A stretch of 64,000 nt of DNA from Streptomyces cinerochromogenes (GCF_014648635.1 NZ_BMRM01000007.1:62001-126000); one strand, 5' to 3'. Numbered from the stretch's first letter, positions 40,259 to 48,929 are shown. A program made the numbers and translations. The notes: a model not told the origin generated them from the sequence alone.

Positions 40259-40794
40259 GCGGGCCGGACGGCGGCGTGCCGCACCGGCGCACCGGGCGCC
40301 GGGTCGAGGCCACCGCGCCCCTGGACCTGAGCGGGGCGGGGCGCGCGACGGCGGAGGCGGTGCGGTTCCTGCGCGAGTGCCAGGGCCACGGCCTGAGCGT
40401 GCGCTGGCGGGCCGCCGGCACCCCGTCGTACGACCCCGCCCTGCTGCGCCATCTGCCGCCGCCCGTCGAACTCCCCGCGGACCCCGGCGCGCTGGAAGCC
40501 TGGCGGACGGAGCACACCCACGGCGTCCTCTACCACCGGCGCGGCCCGGACTTCGTCACCGTCCTGGACCGCAGGCGCCGGGGTACGGCCGTCCGGCTCA
40601 CCCTGGACCACCCCGGCCTGCTCGGCACGTTCCTCCGCCTCCTGGAGCCGACCCCCGTGGCCGTGCTGGACCCGGTGGGACGGGAGGCGCTCGCGCTGCT
40701 CACCGCCGAGCGGCTGGTGCTGGCCTGCGGCGGCTGGGCGGTGACGCTGCCCCCGCGCATCCGCCGGTGGCCCGTGCCCTGCACCGCGATCTGA
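40255..40794 (+). CDS. DUF5825 family protein
   Basis: A 179-residue protein with the pattern I associate with DUF5825: an LRECQGHGLSVRWRAAG motif, LLRHLPPP, a THGVLYHRRGPDFVTVLDRR segment and a hydrophobic C-terminal half. The family occurs next to RiPP maturation radical SAM methyltransferases and has no known activity. A role as peptide-binding or recognition partner is inference. It is translationally coupled to the radical SAM gene. Confidence 0.8.
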   Translation: MSGPDGGVPHRRTGRRVEATAPLDLSGAGRATAEAVRFLRECQGHGLSVRWRAAGTPSYDPALLRHLPPPVELPADPGALEAWRTEHTHGVLYHRRGPDFVTVLDRRRRGTAVRLTLDHPGLLGTFLRLLEPTPVAVLDPVGREALALLTAERLVLACGGWAVTLPPRIRRWPVPCTAI

Positions 40795-40948
40795 GCCGCC
40801 CGGCGGGCGCGTGAGGGCCCCGGCGGGATCGGAAGCGCATCGGAAGCGCGAAACCGGCTCCCGGCCGACGGATGTCGGGCAGAGTGACTGTCGTCATACC
40901 GACGGCACAAGCGAGACCCCGGCGCTCTGCCGGGAGTTGCGAGGAACC

Positions 40949-41557
40949 ATGAACGGCACCTACGAGCCGCCGAGCCTGTTACCCGCCGGCGGACAGGAGC
41001 GCACGCACGCACTGCTCATCGCCGGCATCCCCCTTCTGCTGATCCTGCTCATAGCCGTCGTGTCCCACCTGTCCTCGGACGACGGCGACGTCAGCCCGCC
41101 GGGGTACGGCACGATGCCGTCGGCACCCGGCTACGGGACACAGACGTCGGACGTGTACCCGTCGTACGGGACGGAGACGTCGGACGCGTACCCGTCGTAC
41201 GGCACGGAGACCACGGACGCGTACCCGTCGTACGGAACCGAGACCACCGCGGAGACGACGTACGGCACGTCCGGTCCCGCCGACACGGTGACCGCGTTCT
41301 TCGACGCGATCAACCGGCGCGACTACGACAAGGCCTGGGAACTGGGCGGCAAGAACCTCGACGCGTCCTACGGCTCGTTCGTGGCGGGCTTCACCACCAC
41401 CGAGCGGGACGACGTCACCATCACCTCGGTCGACGGCGACACGGTCTCGGTGAACCTCCTCGCCCAGCAGACCGACGGCACGCAGAAGTCGTACAGCGGT
41501 CAGTACACCGTGGTCGACGGGACCATCACCCAGGCCTCGATGACCTCGGCCGACTGA
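40949..41557 (+). CDS. single-pass membrane protein with Tyr/Thr repeats
   Basis: A 202-residue protein. A short cytoplasmic N-terminus leads to a transmembrane helix (about 22-41, IAGIPLLLILLIAVV), then a low-complexity stalk with three 11-residue TSDAYPSYGTE units, then an extracellular domain of about 100 residues (DTVTAFFDAINRRDYDKAWELGGKNL) resembling DUF4878/NTF2-like ligand or lumazine-type domains. A GAGGA site precedes the ATG. Leu11 is a TTA codon (40979-40981), so this operon should be bldA-dependent. It is 19 bases upstream of the next membrane-protein gene and probably starts that operon. Confidence 0.75.
   Translation: MNGTYEPPSLLPAGGQERTHALLIAGIPLLLILLIAVVSHLSSDDGDVSPPGYGTMPSAPGYGTQTSDVYPSYGTETSDAYPSYGTETTDAYPSYGTETTAETTYGTSGPADTVTAFFDAINRRDYDKAWELGGKNLDASYGSFVAGFTTTERDDVTITSVDGDTVSVNLLAQQTDGTQKSYSGQYTVVDGTITQASMTSAD
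41144..41242 (+). repeat. 3 x 33-bp in-frame repeat in the membrane-protein stalk
   Basis: Three consecutive units coding for TSDVYPSYGTE, TSDAYPSYGTE and TTDAYPSYGTE, with degenerate copies on both sides. They form the extracytoplasmic linker after the single transmembrane helix. Confidence 0.9.
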
Positions 41558-41576
41558 GCAGAGCGGAGCAACCACC

Positions 41577-43115
41577 ATGTCGACCGACACCGTCACCGTC
41601 ACCGCTCCGCCGAACGCCACGAGCGACGCCACCCGGCTGCTGTGCGCCGGCACCTACTTCGACCCGGTGTACCGCACCGCCGTCATCCGCGAACTGCTGA
41701 CCCACCGGTACCGGGTGGTCGCACCGTCGTACGGGTACGACGCGGTCCCCGTGCTCGCCCACGCCCTGGCGGCGCGCCGGCTGCAGCGCGTGCGGCTGGC
41801 CGTCCTCGCGGCGGGCGCCGTCCTCACCTGGGTGCTCATGGCCGTCGGCTTCCTGAACGGGTTCACGGCGGTGCTCGTGCTGCTGTGGCTGCTGTGGGCC
41901 ACCGCGTACTTCCGGCGCCTCGTCACCCTCCAGTTGCTGGTCAGCCGGCTGCGGCCGGGCACCGGCACCCCGGGCGCGACGAGCGGGTTCGACGGCGCGT
42001 ACCCCGAGCACCCCGAGCTGACGTCCGACCTCGTGAGCAAGATCAAGCGCGAGCAGGCCTCCGACGGCACCGTGGTCCGCTACGGCGGCTACAAGCCCTT
42101 CGTGGGCGCCGGCGAGCAGGTGCGCCGCTGGTCCAACGCCGAACTGCTGATCGGCGCGCCGCTCCCCGTGTTCGACGGACAGCCCGTGCCGGGCGCCCTC
42201 CCGGTTCCGGGCGTGAACGGCCTGGAGCCGAAGCGCAAGGAGGTCATCCCCTTCACCGTCGAGGAGATGACCGAGTACGTCGCCGGCCGCATGGCGGCCC
42301 GGCTGCGCGACCAGACCCGGCCGGAGGAGAGGATCGACGGGCTCGCCGTCGAGGAGAGCACCTTCACCACGGCCGTCACGACGCTCCGCGGGGTGACGGA
42401 GCCGACCCTGGACCAGCTCGACGGCCCCAGGGACGACACCTACGACGCGGGACGGTCGTACCTGTGCATCCGGGTCGGGTCCTGGGACCAGGAACTGGTC
42501 ACCACGGCGTTCGTGGGCTTCGACCTCAAGGGCAACACCCTGCACAGCGAGTTCTACTCGTACGTGCTGGGGCCGATCAAGAAGAGCTTCCGGCTCGTGG
42601 ACCGGCTGCCCGCCGCCCTGGACGGCGGGCTGCTGCTCAAACTCGCCTGGCACACCCTGAGGGGATCGTCCGGGTCCGCGGTGCGGCCCCTGCGCGGCAA
42701 GGCCGGCTCCCAGCTGTCCGAGCTGCTGCCCTGGCGCAGGAACCGGATCCGGGTGCCGCAGCCAGCCGACAGCAGCGAGTTCGGCCTCGGCCGCTACGCG
42801 GACGCCATGCTGAACCGCGGGGCCGTCACCAGCGTGCGGGAGATGGCGACCAGCGCCACCTTCCACCACTTCTTCCAGGAGACGGACACGATCAAGTACA
42901 CCCAGATCGTGGAGCGCCAACTCCTGCAGACGGTCCGTGACTTCCTGTACGAGCACAACGTGGACCTGACGGAGCACGAGGCCCGCCAGACGAACATCCT
43001 CAACGCCTACGGGCACAACAACAGCTTCGTGAACGGCAACAACAACACCACCAACTCGGGTACGCAGAACCAGTTCGGCGGCTCCCAGGGCGCCAAGGGG
43101 ACGGGATCGGCATGA
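41577..43115 (+). CDS. two-TM membrane protein with C-terminal Asn/Gly/Thr motif
   Basis: A 512-residue protein of a family I do not recognise. Residues 20-70 (LLCAGTYFDPVYRTAVIRELL, RVVAPSYGYD) precede two membrane helices (about 73-91 and 94-111). A long soluble region of about 360 residues follows. At its end (482-498) stands NSFVNGNNNTTNSGTQN, nearly the same as residues 23-39 of the TIR protein encoded next. The stop overlaps the TIR gene (ATGA). The shared motif, the coupling and the membrane anchor suggest it is the sensor or scaffold partner of the TIR protein. Confidence 0.8.
   Translation: MSTDTVTVTAPPNATSDATRLLCAGTYFDPVYRTAVIRELLTHRYRVVAPSYGYDAVPVLAHALAARRLQRVRLAVLAAGAVLTWVLMAVGFLNGFTAVLVLLWLLWATAYFRRLVTLQLLVSRLRPGTGTPGATSGFDGAYPEHPELTSDLVSKIKREQASDGTVVRYGGYKPFVGAGEQVRRWSNAELLIGAPLPVFDGQPVPGALPVPGVNGLEPKRKEVIPFTVEEMTEYVAGRMAARLRDQTRPEERIDGLAVEESTFTTAVTTLRGVTEPTLDQLDGPRDDTYDAGRSYLCIRVGSWDQELVTTAFVGFDLKGNTLHSEFYSYVLGPIKKSFRLVDRLPAALDGGLLLKLAWHTLRGSSGSAVRPLRGKAGSQLSELLPWRRNRIRVPQPADSSEFGLGRYADAMLNRGAVTSVREMATSATFHHFFQETDTIKYTQIVERQLLQTVRDFLYEHNVDLTEHEARQTNILNAYGHNNSFVNGNNNTTNSGTQNQFGGSQGAKGTGSA
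43020..43070 (+). repeat. shared 17-residue motif, copy 1 (C-terminus of membrane protein)
   Basis: This stretch codes for NSFVNGNNNTTNSGTQN. By direct count 46 of its 51 bases match copy 2 at 43178-43228. Confidence 0.9.
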
Positions 43116-43864
43116 CGCACACACCCACGGGCGGCAACAGCAGCGACTACGGGAGCCGGAACGACTTCGGCAGCCGCAACAGCTTCGTCACCGGCAACGG
43201 CAACACCACCAACTCGGGCACGCAGAACTTCTACGGCACCCCTCCCGCGCCCGCCTCCGCCGGCCGCGCCCACGAGGACCAGGACCCCTCCGGCCCCTCC
43301 CCGGACCGCCGCCGCAACGTGTTCGTCGTCCACGGGCGGGACGAGGAGGTGCGGGTGAAGATGTTCGACCTGCTGCGCCTGCTCGACCTGCACCCGCTGG
43401 AGTGGGAGGACCTGGTCCGGGCCACCGGCAAGACGGCGCCCTTCCTCGGCGAGGTCGTCGCCAAGGCCCCCGACCAGGCCCAGGCGGCCCTCGTCCTGCT
43501 CACCCCGGACGACCTCGTCCAGCTCCACCCGGAGCTGCGGGGCCCGACCGAGCCGCCGTACGAGACCGAGCCGACCGGGCAGCCCCGGCCGAACGTGCTG
43601 ATCGAGCTGGGCATGGTGCTGATGGCCTACCCGGAGCGCACGCTGATGGTCGAGGTCGGCGCGCTGCGCCCGATCGCCGACATCGCGGGCCGGAACGTCA
43701 TCAAGTTCGACGGCTCGGAGACCGCCCTGCGCAAGATCGCCCAGCGGCTGAGGCTGGCGGGCTGCACGGTGGACGACACCCGCTCCGACTGGCTCCAGAC
43801 CTGGCCGTACCGCCATCTGTCGGCGTACGGCCGCAGCGGACGGGGCGCGTCCCCGGCCCGCTGA
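43112..43864 (+). CDS. TIR-like domain protein (CAP12/PF10137 type) with N-terminal motif
   Basis: A 250-residue protein. The N-terminal 65 residues are disordered and hold two GSRN words and NSFVTGNGNTTNSGTQN (23-39), the motif shared with the preceding membrane protein. The rest is a TIR-like domain of the CAP12/Pycsar-effector type: NVFVVHGRDEEVRVKMFDLL, a WEDLVRATGKTAPFLGEVV loop, ALVLLTPDDL and RPNVLIELGMVLM, where Glu165 is the expected catalytic residue for NAD+ cleavage. Such domains are effectors or signal generators in antiphage systems. It is coupled to the membrane protein by ATGA and converges on the Macro protein gene. Confidence 0.88.
   Translation: MTHTPTGGNSSDYGSRNDFGSRNSFVTGNGNTTNSGTQNFYGTPPAPASAGRAHEDQDPSGPSPDRRRNVFVVHGRDEEVRVKMFDLLRLLDLHPLEWEDLVRATGKTAPFLGEVVAKAPDQAQAALVLLTPDDLVQLHPELRGPTEPPYETEPTGQPRPNVLIELGMVLMAYPERTLMVEVGALRPIADIAGRNVIKFDGSETALRKIAQRLRLAGCTVDDTRSDWLQTWPYRHLSAYGRSGRGASPAR
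43178..43228 (+). repeat. shared 17-residue motif, copy 2 (N-terminus of TIR protein)
   Basis: This stretch codes for NSFVTGNGNTTNSGTQN, flanked by GSR before and FYG after. See copy 1 at 43020-43070. Confidence 0.9.
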
Positions 43865-43870
43865 GGCGCC

Positions 43871-43937
43871 CCGCTGAACCGCGGTACGGGCCCGGTGGTC
43901 GTCCACGGCCGGGGGAGGGGCCCGTACCGCTCAGCGG
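43871..43937. terminator. long two-part stem-loop between convergent TIR and Macro genes
   Basis: CCGCTGA + GCGGTACGGGCC pair with GGCCCGTACCGC + TCAGCGG. This makes 19 paired bases with a three-base bulge and a 26-base loop. It fills the gap between the two convergent stops and probably works in both directions. Confidence 0.8.
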
Positions 43938-43956
43938 TGTGCGGCCGGCGGCCAGG

Positions 43957-44871
43957 TCAGGTGTGGCGCCGGGCGCCCGCCGCGAGGCCGGCCAGGAAGG
44001 CGCCGGTCTCCGGCAGGTCGATCCGCCCCAGCTCACCGGGGCGGACCACCACCCGCAGCTCGCGGCAGACCCGCCGCTCCCAGGAGTGCACGACGAACGA
44101 CAGCAGGATCAGCCGCAGCAGGCTGTCCTCGTCCAGGTCGTGCAGCCGGGCGAGGCCCGCGCCGGTCAGCGGCATGGTGAGGCGCTCCAGCTGGCCGTGG
44201 AGGCGGACCGCGTCCCACAGCCGGCCGAGGCCCAGCCACAGGTCCTCGACGCCGGACGAGGCGACGCAGTCGTTGCCCATCCTGCTGTAGGCGACGCCGA
44301 AGACCAGGTCGGGCCGGGTGCCGAGGACGGCGACCGTACCGATCGGATACCGTGCCCGCTTGCCCCGCGGCTTGTCCCGCGGGCTCTCCCACGCCACCGG
44401 AGCCACTCCCGCCAGCGCGGCGGCCAGCTCCGCGTCCAGCCGGCCGGCGTCCCCCGCGTACCGGCGGGCGAGCAACTGTCCCTGCACACTGCCGTCGTTG
44501 ATGACGACACCGTCGTCCACCAGGGTGTCGAAGGTGTCGGTGAACCCCACCACCAGATGCCCGGGCTGGTCGAACAGGTCGCCCTCCTCGACCACCACCG
44601 TCATGCCGGGACGCACGAACTCCTGCCGCACGGCGGCCTGCGGACGCGCCCGGACCAGCCCCCAGGCCAGGCACAGGGCCACCGAGGCGGCCAGTACCGG
44701 CCCGGGCCGGGAGACGACGCCCGGGAACAGCTGGCCGGCGAACTGCACGACGGCCGAGACCCCGCCGAAGGCCGCCAGCACACTGCCCGTGAACACCCGC
44801 CGCCCGCGCCACGACCGCGGGAGCCGGCGCCGGACGGAACCGGACGGCGGGCGCGAGCCGGTCAACCGCAT
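43957..44871 (-). CDS. two-TM protein with ThsA-type Macro domain
   Basis: A 304-residue protein. After a basic N-terminus come two membrane helices (about 27-46 and 55-74), then a soluble domain (about 86-300) with the pattern of the ThsA_Macro/DUF6430 family: VVVEEGDLFDQPGHLVVGFTDTFDT, SVQGQLLARRY, ARYPIGTVAVLG, FGVAYSRMGND and LTMPLTGAGLARL. The architecture 2TM-Macro is that of type II Thoeris effectors, in which the Macro domain binds a TIR-made ADP-ribose derivative and the membrane part kills the cell. Here the match is by recalled pattern only. GGAGG precedes the ATG at 44871. It is divergent from a second protein with the same Macro domain. Confidence 0.85.
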   Translation of the reverse strand: MRLTGSRPPSGSVRRRLPRSWRGRRVFTGSVLAAFGGVSAVVQFAGQLFPGVVSRPGPVLAASVALCLAWGLVRARPQAAVRQEFVRPGMTVVVEEGDLFDQPGHLVVGFTDTFDTLVDDGVVINDGSVQGQLLARRYAGDAGRLDAELAAALAGVAPVAWESPRDKPRGKRARYPIGTVAVLGTRPDLVFGVAYSRMGNDCVASSGVEDLWLGLGRLWDAVRLHGQLERLTMPLTGAGLARLHDLDEDSLLRLILLSFVVHSWERRVCRELRVVVRPGELGRIDLPETGAFLAGLAAGARRHT

Positions 44872-44945
44872 GCTTGCCTCCAGGGGCCCTTGGTACGCTG
44901 ACCGCACAGATGACGGGACGTCACGCGGCGGAGGGGGCGAGGCGC

Positions 44946-46334
44946 GTGCAGACCCGGCCACCGCGCGTCCGTGTGAGCGTCCTGGGTCCGGTCCGGCTGG
45001 CCGTGAACGGCACTCCGGTACACCTCACCCCGCTCACGGCACGTCTGCTGGTCCGCCTGGTCGCCGCCGAGGGCGGGACCGTGACCGCGCGCCGGCTCTA
45101 CCGGGACGTCTGGCAGCAGACCGTGGACCTGCCCCACCAGGACCTGCGCAACCGCAACGAGGTGCAGAAGCGGATCCTGGAGCTGCGGCGCGCCTTCGAC
45201 CGGGCCGGGGCGGGCCACGGCACGCGGATCGTCCGCACCGGGCAACTGCCGACCGCACGCGGGGCGGAGAGCACCTACCGGCTGGACCTGTCCGACGAGG
45301 AACTGGACAGCGCCGAGTTCACCCGCCTGGTGGGCGACGCGCTGCACGCGACACCGGCCTCGGCCGTCCGGCTGCTCACGGACGCCCTGGGGCTCTGGCG
45401 CGGCCGGCCGCTCGCCGAGGCGCAGGACGAGGAGTTCGCGGACGCCACCGTGCGGCGGCTGAACCGGCTCAGGGAGACCGCGCTGCGCGAACTGGTCGCC
45501 TGCCACACCGCGCTGGGCCGCTACGACCTCGCCCTGCCGGTGGCCGAGGAGACGGTCCGGGAGCGGCCCGACGACCCCGAGGCCGCCGCCACCCTGGCCC
45601 GGCTGAACGCCCGGCTGCGCGAGCGGCACGGCGACGAACTGCTGCGCCACACCCTGCGCGGGCTGCGGGTGGACGTCGTCGTGCTGCGCGGCGACCTGTT
45701 CGACCAGGAGGACGCCAACCTGGTCGTGGGCTTCTCCGACACCTTCGACACCTTCACCGACGACGTCGTGATCAGCCGGGAGAGCGTGCAGGGCCAGCTG
45801 GTCGACCGCCTCTTCGAGGGCCGGCACCGGCTGCTGGACGCCGCCCTGCGCCGGGGGCTGAAGGACGTCACCCCGCTGGCCACGGAGAGCGTCCGGGCCA
45901 AGCGCCGCGGCCGCCGCACCCGTTATCCCGTCGGTACGGCGGTGGCCGTCCCGGTCGGCAAGCGCCGGGTCTTCGCCCTCGCCTACTCCCGGCTGGGCAA
46001 CGACCTGCGGGCCCGGTCCGCCCCAGCCGACCTGCGGCTGAGCCTGGAGCACCTGTGGCCGGCGGTCGCCCGGTACGGGCTGTTCAAACCGGTGGCGACA
46101 CCGCTGATCGGCGCGGGTCTGTCCCGTCTGGTCGAACTCGACCGCACCCAGCTGCTGCTGCTGATCGTGGAGACCTTCACCCGCAGCCTCGCCCAGGATC
46201 CCGCCGTCTGTCCCGAGCTGCGCGTCGTCATCCGCGCCGACGAGCTGGAGCGGACCGACCTGTCGGCGGTCGAGGACTTCCTGCGGCGGGTGGACGAGCG
46301 GGGGCCGGCACTCCCGCCGACCGGCATCGGCTGA
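44946..46334 (+). CDS. SARP-type regulator fused to a ThsA-type Macro domain
   Basis: A 462-residue fusion. Residues about 8-100 form an OmpR-type winged helix ([35 protein letters not shown]), and about 105-225 a bacterial transcriptional activation domain (BTAD), the SARP arrangement. From about 242 follows a Macro domain clearly paralogous to that of the divergent neighbour: [62 protein letters not shown] 44946 is chosen for its GGAGGGGG site; an ATG at 44910 is possible. The likely role is ligand-responsive transcription control, perhaps of the 74-base divergent promoter region it shares with the TM-Macro gene. Confidence 0.85.
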   Translation: MQTRPPRVRVSVLGPVRLAVNGTPVHLTPLTARLLVRLVAAEGGTVTARRLYRDVWQQTVDLPHQDLRNRNEVQKRILELRRAFDRAGAGHGTRIVRTGQLPTARGAESTYRLDLSDEELDSAEFTRLVGDALHATPASAVRLLTDALGLWRGRPLAEAQDEEFADATVRRLNRLRETALRELVACHTALGRYDLALPVAEETVRERPDDPEAAATLARLNARLRERHGDELLRHTLRGLRVDVVVLRGDLFDQEDANLVVGFSDTFDTFTDDVVISRESVQGQLVDRLFEGRHRLLDAALRRGLKDVTPLATESVRAKRRGRRTRYPVGTAVAVPVGKRRVFALAYSRLGNDLRARSAPADLRLSLEHLWPAVARYGLFKPVATPLIGAGLSRLVELDRTQLLLLIVETFTRSLAQDPAVCPELRVVIRADELERTDLSAVEDFLRRVDERGPALPPTGIG

Positions 46335-46413
46335 TCTGTTCACGTCCCCAGCAAAGCCCCGCGGGCGCTTCCGCCGACAGCCTCCGCCCGCTTCCGGAGC
46401 GCTTCCGGCCCGT

Positions 46414-46429
46414 CCGTCCCGGGGGACGG
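46414..46429 (+). terminator. 6-bp stem-loop after the SARP-Macro gene
   Basis: CCGTCC-CGGG-GGACGG lies in the 175-base gap before arcA. The stem is short but GC-rich. Confidence 0.35.
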
Positions 46430-46509
46430 CCGCCGGGAGCACGGGAACGCGTGGCGCGGAAACCACCGAGCGGCGGGTGAAGCGCCGCCCCGGTGGTCAG
46501 GATGGAGGC

Positions 46510-47733
46510 ATGGGATTCCATGTCGACTCCGAGGCCGGGCGGCTGCGCCGCGTCATCCTGCACCGGCCGGATCTGGAGCTCAAAAGGCTCACCCCCAGCA
46601 ACAAGGACGCCCTGCTCTTCGACGACGTGCTCTGGGTGCGCCGGGCGCGCGCCGAGCACGACGGGTTCGCCGACGTCCTGCGCGACCGCGGGGTCGAGGT
46701 CCACCTCTTCGGGGACCTGCTCGCCGAGACCCTGGCGCTCCCGCAGGCCCGCACCCTCGTCCTGGACCGCGTCTTCGACGAGAAGGAGTACGGTCCCCTC
46801 GCCACCGACCACCTGCGTGCCGCCTTCGACCGGATGACCCCGGGGGAGCTGGCCGAGGCCCTGGTCGGCGGCATGACCAAGCGGGAGTTCCTGGCCGGCC
46901 ACGCGGAGCCGGTCTCGGTCCGCTTCCACGTCATGGAGCTGGACGACTTCCTGCTCCCCCCGCTGCCCAACCACCTGTTCACCCGGGACACCTCGGCGTG
47001 GATATACGACGGCGTCTCCATCAACGCCATGCGCTGGCCCGCCCGGCAGCGCGAGACCGTCCACTTCGAGGCGATCTACCGGCACCACCCGCTGTTCCGT
47101 GACGAGACGTTCCACGTGTGGTCCCGGGGGCAGGCCGACTACCCCTCCACCATCGAGGGCGGTGACGTCCTGGTGATCGGCAACGGCGCCGTGCTGATCG
47201 GCATGAGCGAGCGCACCACCCCGCAGGCCGTGGAGATGCTGGCGCACAAGCTGTTCGCGGCCGGCTCGGCGCGCACCATCGTCGCGCTCGACATGCCCAA
47301 GCGGCGCGCCTTCATGCATCTCGACACGGTGATGACCATGGTCGACGGCGACACCTTCACCCAGTACGCGGGCCTCGGCATGCTCCGCTCGTACACCATC
47401 GAGCCGGGGGTCGGCGAACGCGAGCTGAAGGTCACCGACCACCCCCCGGAGCACATGCACCGCGCGATCGCCGCCGCGCTCGGCCTCGGTGAGATCCGGG
47501 TGCTGACCGCCACCCAGGACGTGCACGCGGCCGAGCGCGAGCAGTGGGACGACGGCTGCAACGTGCTCGCCGTCGAACCCGGTGTCGTCGTCGCCTACGA
47601 GCGGAACTCCACCACCAACACGCATCTGCGCAAGGAGGGCATCGAGGTGATAGAGATCCCGGGCAGCGAGCTGGGCCGGGGCCGGGGCGGTCCGCGGTGC
47701 ATGAGCTGTCCCGTCCAGCGAGACGCCGTATAG
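46510..47733 (+). CDS. arcA: arginine deiminase
   Basis: A 407-residue enzyme that hydrolyses arginine to citrulline and ammonia. The family blocks are present: [78 protein letters not shown], and the C-terminal [11 protein letters not shown] with the nucleophilic Cys. GGAGG precedes the ATG. The gene is followed after 63 bases by ornithine carbamoyltransferase, so the two run the first two steps of the arginine deiminase pathway. Confidence 0.96.
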   Translation: MGFHVDSEAGRLRRVILHRPDLELKRLTPSNKDALLFDDVLWVRRARAEHDGFADVLRDRGVEVHLFGDLLAETLALPQARTLVLDRVFDEKEYGPLATDHLRAAFDRMTPGELAEALVGGMTKREFLAGHAEPVSVRFHVMELDDFLLPPLPNHLFTRDTSAWIYDGVSINAMRWPARQRETVHFEAIYRHHPLFRDETFHVWSRGQADYPSTIEGGDVLVIGNGAVLIGMSERTTPQAVEMLAHKLFAAGSARTIVALDMPKRRAFMHLDTVMTMVDGDTFTQYAGLGMLRSYTIEPGVGERELKVTDHPPEHMHRAIAAALGLGEIRVLTATQDVHAAEREQWDDGCNVLAVEPGVVVAYERNSTTNTHLRKEGIEVIEIPGSELGRGRGGPRCMSCPVQRDAV

Positions 47734-47775
47734 AAATGTGAAGGGTCGTATAGACTTCCATAGTCCCCCGTAGTC
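47727..47775 (+). promoter_or_regulatory. 20-bp spaced direct repeats between arcA and the OTC gene
   Basis: CGTATAGA occurs at 47727-47734 (spanning the arcA stop) and at 47747-47754, one every 20 bases. CATAGTC/CGTAGTC words follow ten bases apart. The stretch is AT-rich against its surroundings. The phased repeats could be binding sites for a regulator such as ArgR, or an internal promoter; I cannot match them to a known box. Confidence 0.4.
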
Positions 47776-47796
47776 GTACCCCTGGAGCGTCCCGCC

Positions 47797-48819
47797 ATGG
47801 CGACAGTCCCGACCGCCCTCGCCGGCCGCCACTTCCTCAAGGAGCTGGACTTCACCGAGGAGGAGTTCCGCGGCCTGGTCGAGCTGGCAGCCGAGCTGAA
47901 GGCCGCCAAGAAGGCCGGGACCGAGACGCCGTACCTGCGCGGCCGGAACATCGCGCTGGTCTTCGAGAAGACCTCGACGCGCACCCGCTGCGCGTTCGAG
48001 GTCGCCGCGGCCGACCAGGGCGCCCACACCACCTACCTCGATCCCGCCGGCTCGCAGATCGGGCACAAGGAGTCGGTCAGGGACACCGCCCGGGTGCTCG
48101 GCCGGATGTTCGACGCCATCGAGTACCGCGGGGACAGCCAGGCCAAGGTCGAGGAGCTGGCCGCGCACGCCGGCGTGCCCGTCTACAACGGCCTCACCGA
48201 CGACTGGCACCCCACCCAGATGCTCGCCGACGTGCTCACCATGACCGAGCACAGCGCCAAGCCGCTGCGGAAGATCTCCTTCGCCTACCTGGGCGACGCC
48301 CGCTTCAACATGGGCAACTCCTACCTGGTCACCGGCGCCCTGCTCGGCATGGACGTCCGGATCGTCGCCCCGAAGACCTACTGGCCCGCCCCGGAGATCG
48401 TCGACCGTGCCCAGGCGCTCGCCGCCTCCAGTGGCGCCCGCGTCACGCTCACCGACGACGTCGCCGAGGGCGTCGCGGGCGCCGACTTCGTCGCCACCGA
48501 CGTCTGGGTGTCCATGGGCGAGCCGATGGAGGTGTGGGACGAGCGGATCGCGGCCCTGGCCCCCTACGCCGTGACCATGGACGTGCTCCGCGCCACCGGC
48601 AACCCGGACGTGAAGTTCCTGCACTGCCTGCCGGCCTTCCACGACCTCGGCACCACCGTGGGCCGGCAGATCCACGCGACCCACGGCCTCACCTCGCTGG
48701 AGGTGACGGACGAGGTCTTCGAGTCCGCCCACTCCGTCGTCTTCGACGAGGCCGAGAACCGCCTGCACACCATCAAAGCGGTGCTGGTGGCCACACTCGC
48801 CCGGGAAACCCTTGCCTGA
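47797..48819 (+). CDS. arcB: ornithine carbamoyltransferase (catabolic type by context)
   Basis: A 340-residue OTCase with the carbamoyl-phosphate motif FEKTSTRTR, the HPTQ motif in [15 protein letters not shown], and HCLPAFHD near the C-terminus for ornithine. It follows arcA and precedes a permease, so the catabolic direction (citrulline phosphorolysis to ornithine and carbamoyl phosphate) is inferred from context. By sequence alone it could be anabolic argF. Confidence 0.94.
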   Translation: MATVPTALAGRHFLKELDFTEEEFRGLVELAAELKAAKKAGTETPYLRGRNIALVFEKTSTRTRCAFEVAAADQGAHTTYLDPAGSQIGHKESVRDTARVLGRMFDAIEYRGDSQAKVEELAAHAGVPVYNGLTDDWHPTQMLADVLTMTEHSAKPLRKISFAYLGDARFNMGNSYLVTGALLGMDVRIVAPKTYWPAPEIVDRAQALAASSGARVTLTDDVAEGVAGADFVATDVWVSMGEPMEVWDERIAALAPYAVTMDVLRATGNPDVKFLHCLPAFHDLGTTVGRQIHATHGLTSLEVTDEVFESAHSVVFDEAENRLHTIKAVLVATLARETLA

Positions 48820-48929
48820 CCCGCCTCACCAGGCCTTATCCTGACCGGCGGCCCGGAACCACCCATTCCGCGGCCGTCGCCGCGCCGGCACGACCGGCGC
48901 CCGCACCACCAGAAACGAGCACCACCCGC

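Noticed and set aside
43112..44871. Calling the TIR and TM-Macro genes simply 'Thoeris ThsB and ThsA'.
   Set aside because: The TIR is of a different subfamily, the genes are convergent, and there are two extra partners; the name would claim more than the sequence shows.
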